NCBI GenBank assembly: GCA_002502625.1
Contig: DAPV01000077.1
Location: 1 to 7,333 of the forward strand
Reading direction: 5' to 3'
Length of the DNA: 7,333 bases
DNA from: Euryarchaeota archaeon UBA125
GTDB taxonomy: Archaea; Thermoplasmatota; Poseidoniia; Poseidoniales; Thalassarchaeaceae
Shown here: positions 6,245 through 7,333 of the stretch, piece by piece
How the letters are laid out: the number at the start of each line of letters is the position of its first letter
How positions within the stretch are numbered: position 1 is the first letter of the stretch
Notes under the pieces: model-generated
The model's input: the letters and a program-made list of their open reading frames with translations, nothing else
The model's database searches: none
What the model was told of the DNA's origin: nothing
Made by a program: the position numbers and the translations under genes

Positions 6245-7194
6245 AAATTCAATTAATTATCAGTTGCCTTCTATTCTCTACATGCTTAGCAGGATGCATT
6301 GAGAAAGAGGTTGAAGTAATTGAAGAAGATATAGATTCAATAAATCAAATTGAAAATTTTACTGAAGTTTGTATTGAATATGATGAACTTGAACGATGTT
6401 GGTTGACATTACTTCCTTCAGAATATACTGCCAATGATTCATATCCATTGGTGGTAGATATGCACGGATATACGGGAACAAATTACAACATGCACAATTA
6501 TTCTGACTGGGATCGGATTTCAGAAGAACATAATGTGATAATCGCATATCCGCAAGGCCATGAAAATTCGTGGAACGCTGGATGGTGTTGTGGAGTAGCC
6601 CATGATATAGGAATTGATGATGTAGGATTTATTCTCAAAATGGTTGAATTGATTTCTGCAAATTATTCAATCAATGATTCAAAGATATATGCATCAGGTC
6701 ATTCAAATGGATGTGCAATGACTCAAAAATTAGCTAATGAAGCAAGCCATATTTTTGCTGCAGGTGGTTGTATGGCACTATACTTATTGGAGGATGCAGA
6801 TCCTTCTTTTAGCCCCACACCTATCATTGAAGTCCATGGGATTCTTGATGTTGTTATTCCTTATTCTAATTCTCATAGTTCGTCAGTTATCTTTGATAAT
6901 TCATTGGTTGGAGATGAAGGAGCATTGAAAAATATTGCAACGTGGGCAGATATGAATGGATGTTCAGGTATAGTTCCTGAAATGATTGAAGAATACCCTG
7001 ATTATTCTATTCAAGGATACACCGACTGTGATGAAGATGTTGAAATACAACTAATTACACTACATTTAGCAGATCATAACCCATATCCTTCAGCTAATCC
7101 AACAGGAATTCAGACAACTCAAATGGTTTGGGATTTTATGGATAGATTTACTCTCGAACCAGAAGAAAATGATTCAGATTCAAGCTCCGAGTAA
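6241..7194 (+). CDS. secreted lipoprotein esterase, PHB depolymerase/feruloyl esterase (LpqC, CE1-like) family, copy 2
   Basis: This is a paralogue of the gene just before it, in the same operon. The signal peptide ends in lipobox LAGC (C19), followed by an acidic linker (about 21-38) and then the hydrolase. Motifs in order: HGY (75-77); SWNAGWCCG (110-118) and IDDVGF (125-130), both very typical of the family; GHSNGC (153-158) with nucleophile S155; HGILD (199-203) with D203; and ADHNPY (277-282) with H279. The triad is complete, but the base sits in ADHN rather than the more usual GGHx. Cysteine pairs C44/C53 and C241/C263 match copy 1; the extra cysteine insertion does not occur. The C-terminal tail EPEENDSDSSSE is acidic and serine-rich. 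The last 15 bases overlap the end of alaS on the other strand. At 317 residues it is shorter than copy 1. Substrate is unknown. Confidence 0.9.
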   Translation: MKIQLIISCLLFSTCLAGCIEKEVEVIEEDIDSINQIENFTEVCIEYDELERCWLTLLPSEYTANDSYPLVVDMHGYTGTNYNMHNYSDWDRISEEHNVIIAYPQGHENSWNAGWCCGVAHDIGIDDVGFILKMVELISANYSINDSKIYASGHSNGCAMTQKLANEASHIFAAGGCMALYLLEDADPSFSPTPIIEVHGILDVVIPYSNSHSSSVIFDNSLVGDEGALKNIATWADMNGCSGIVPEMIEEYPDYSIQGYTDCDEDVEIQLITLHLADHNPYPSANPTGIQTTQMVWDFMDRFTLEPEENDSDSSSE

Positions 7195-7333
7195 TTGTCT
7201 AGCCGCATCTAAAGCTGCTTCAAGACCATCAGTATTGGATCCTCCTGCTTGAGCATAAGTTGGTCTTCCTCCACCTCCACCTGAGATATGAGGAGCGATT
7301 TCTCGAATTAATGCAGAAGCATCTACTCTCTCA
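7180..7333 (-). CDS. alaS: alanyl-tRNA synthetase, C-terminal fragment (runs off right edge)
   Basis: On the minus strand, 50 codons and a TGA stop (7182-7180) are open from the window edge. The peptide contains ISGGGGGRPTYAQAGGS followed by GLEAALDAARQLLGA and the stop. The glycine-rich G-G-G-R-P-x-x-A-Q-A-G-G motif and the short helical tail are the end of the DHHA1 (C-Ala) domain of AlaRS, which joins alanine to tRNA-Ala and uses this domain in tRNA binding and editing. The catalytic and editing domains lie to the right of the window. The short DHHA1 relatives (for example DHH phosphoesterases) also share a GGG-rich motif, but the RPxxAQAGG wording is that of AlaRS. Its stop lies 15 bases inside the convergent esterase gene. 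Confidence 0.88.
   Translation of the reverse strand, partial: ERVDASALIREIAPHISGGGGGRPTYAQAGGSNTDGLEAALDAARQLLGA

Overview
The window looks like a piece of a compact, AT-rich prokaryotic chromosome, most likely archaeal. The gene set and style resemble uncultured marine planktonic Euryarchaeota such as Marine Group II/Poseidoniales, but that placement is inference and no taxonomic marker is fully present. Pointers are a TATA-like box about 28 bases before a start codon with no ribosome binding site, a poly-T transcript end after etfA, very short gaps, ATGA gene overlaps, and extracellular lipoproteins rich in acidic residues and paired cysteines. No RNA genes, insertion sequences, phage genes, CRISPR arrays or defence genes are visible.

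Left part, minus strand (reading from about 3181 down to 1): a CPBP-family membrane protease-like protein, then the electron transfer flavoprotein pair etfB-etfA joined by an ATGA overlap, a poly-T terminator, and the 5' part of a TPR-repeat protein that runs off the left edge. The Etf subunits accept electrons from acyl-CoA or similar dehydrogenases. The beta subunit carries the DGDTA nucleotide-site signature rather than the canonical one, and the alpha subunit has lost an otherwise conserved FAD-contacting arginine.

Right part, plus strand (3231 to 7194): a cytosolic-type NAD malate dehydrogenase reading away from the CPBP gene across only 49 bases, a Nudix hydrolase with an unassigned N-terminal region of about 110 residues, and a two-gene operon of paralogous secreted lipoprotein esterases of the PHB depolymerase/feruloyl esterase (CE1-like, LpqC) family. 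The last 153 coding bases of alaS enter from the right on the minus strand, and its stop lies inside the end of the second esterase gene.

Taken together the genes suggest an aerobic or facultative heterotroph: surface esterases attacking ester-linked organic matter, Etf collecting electrons from beta-oxidation-type dehydrogenases, and malate dehydrogenase in central carbon metabolism. No single co-regulated pathway joins all of them. I do not see a clearly new multi-gene system here. The points most worth a second look are the Etf motif deviations, the tandem lipoprotein esterases, and the extra domain of the Nudix protein.
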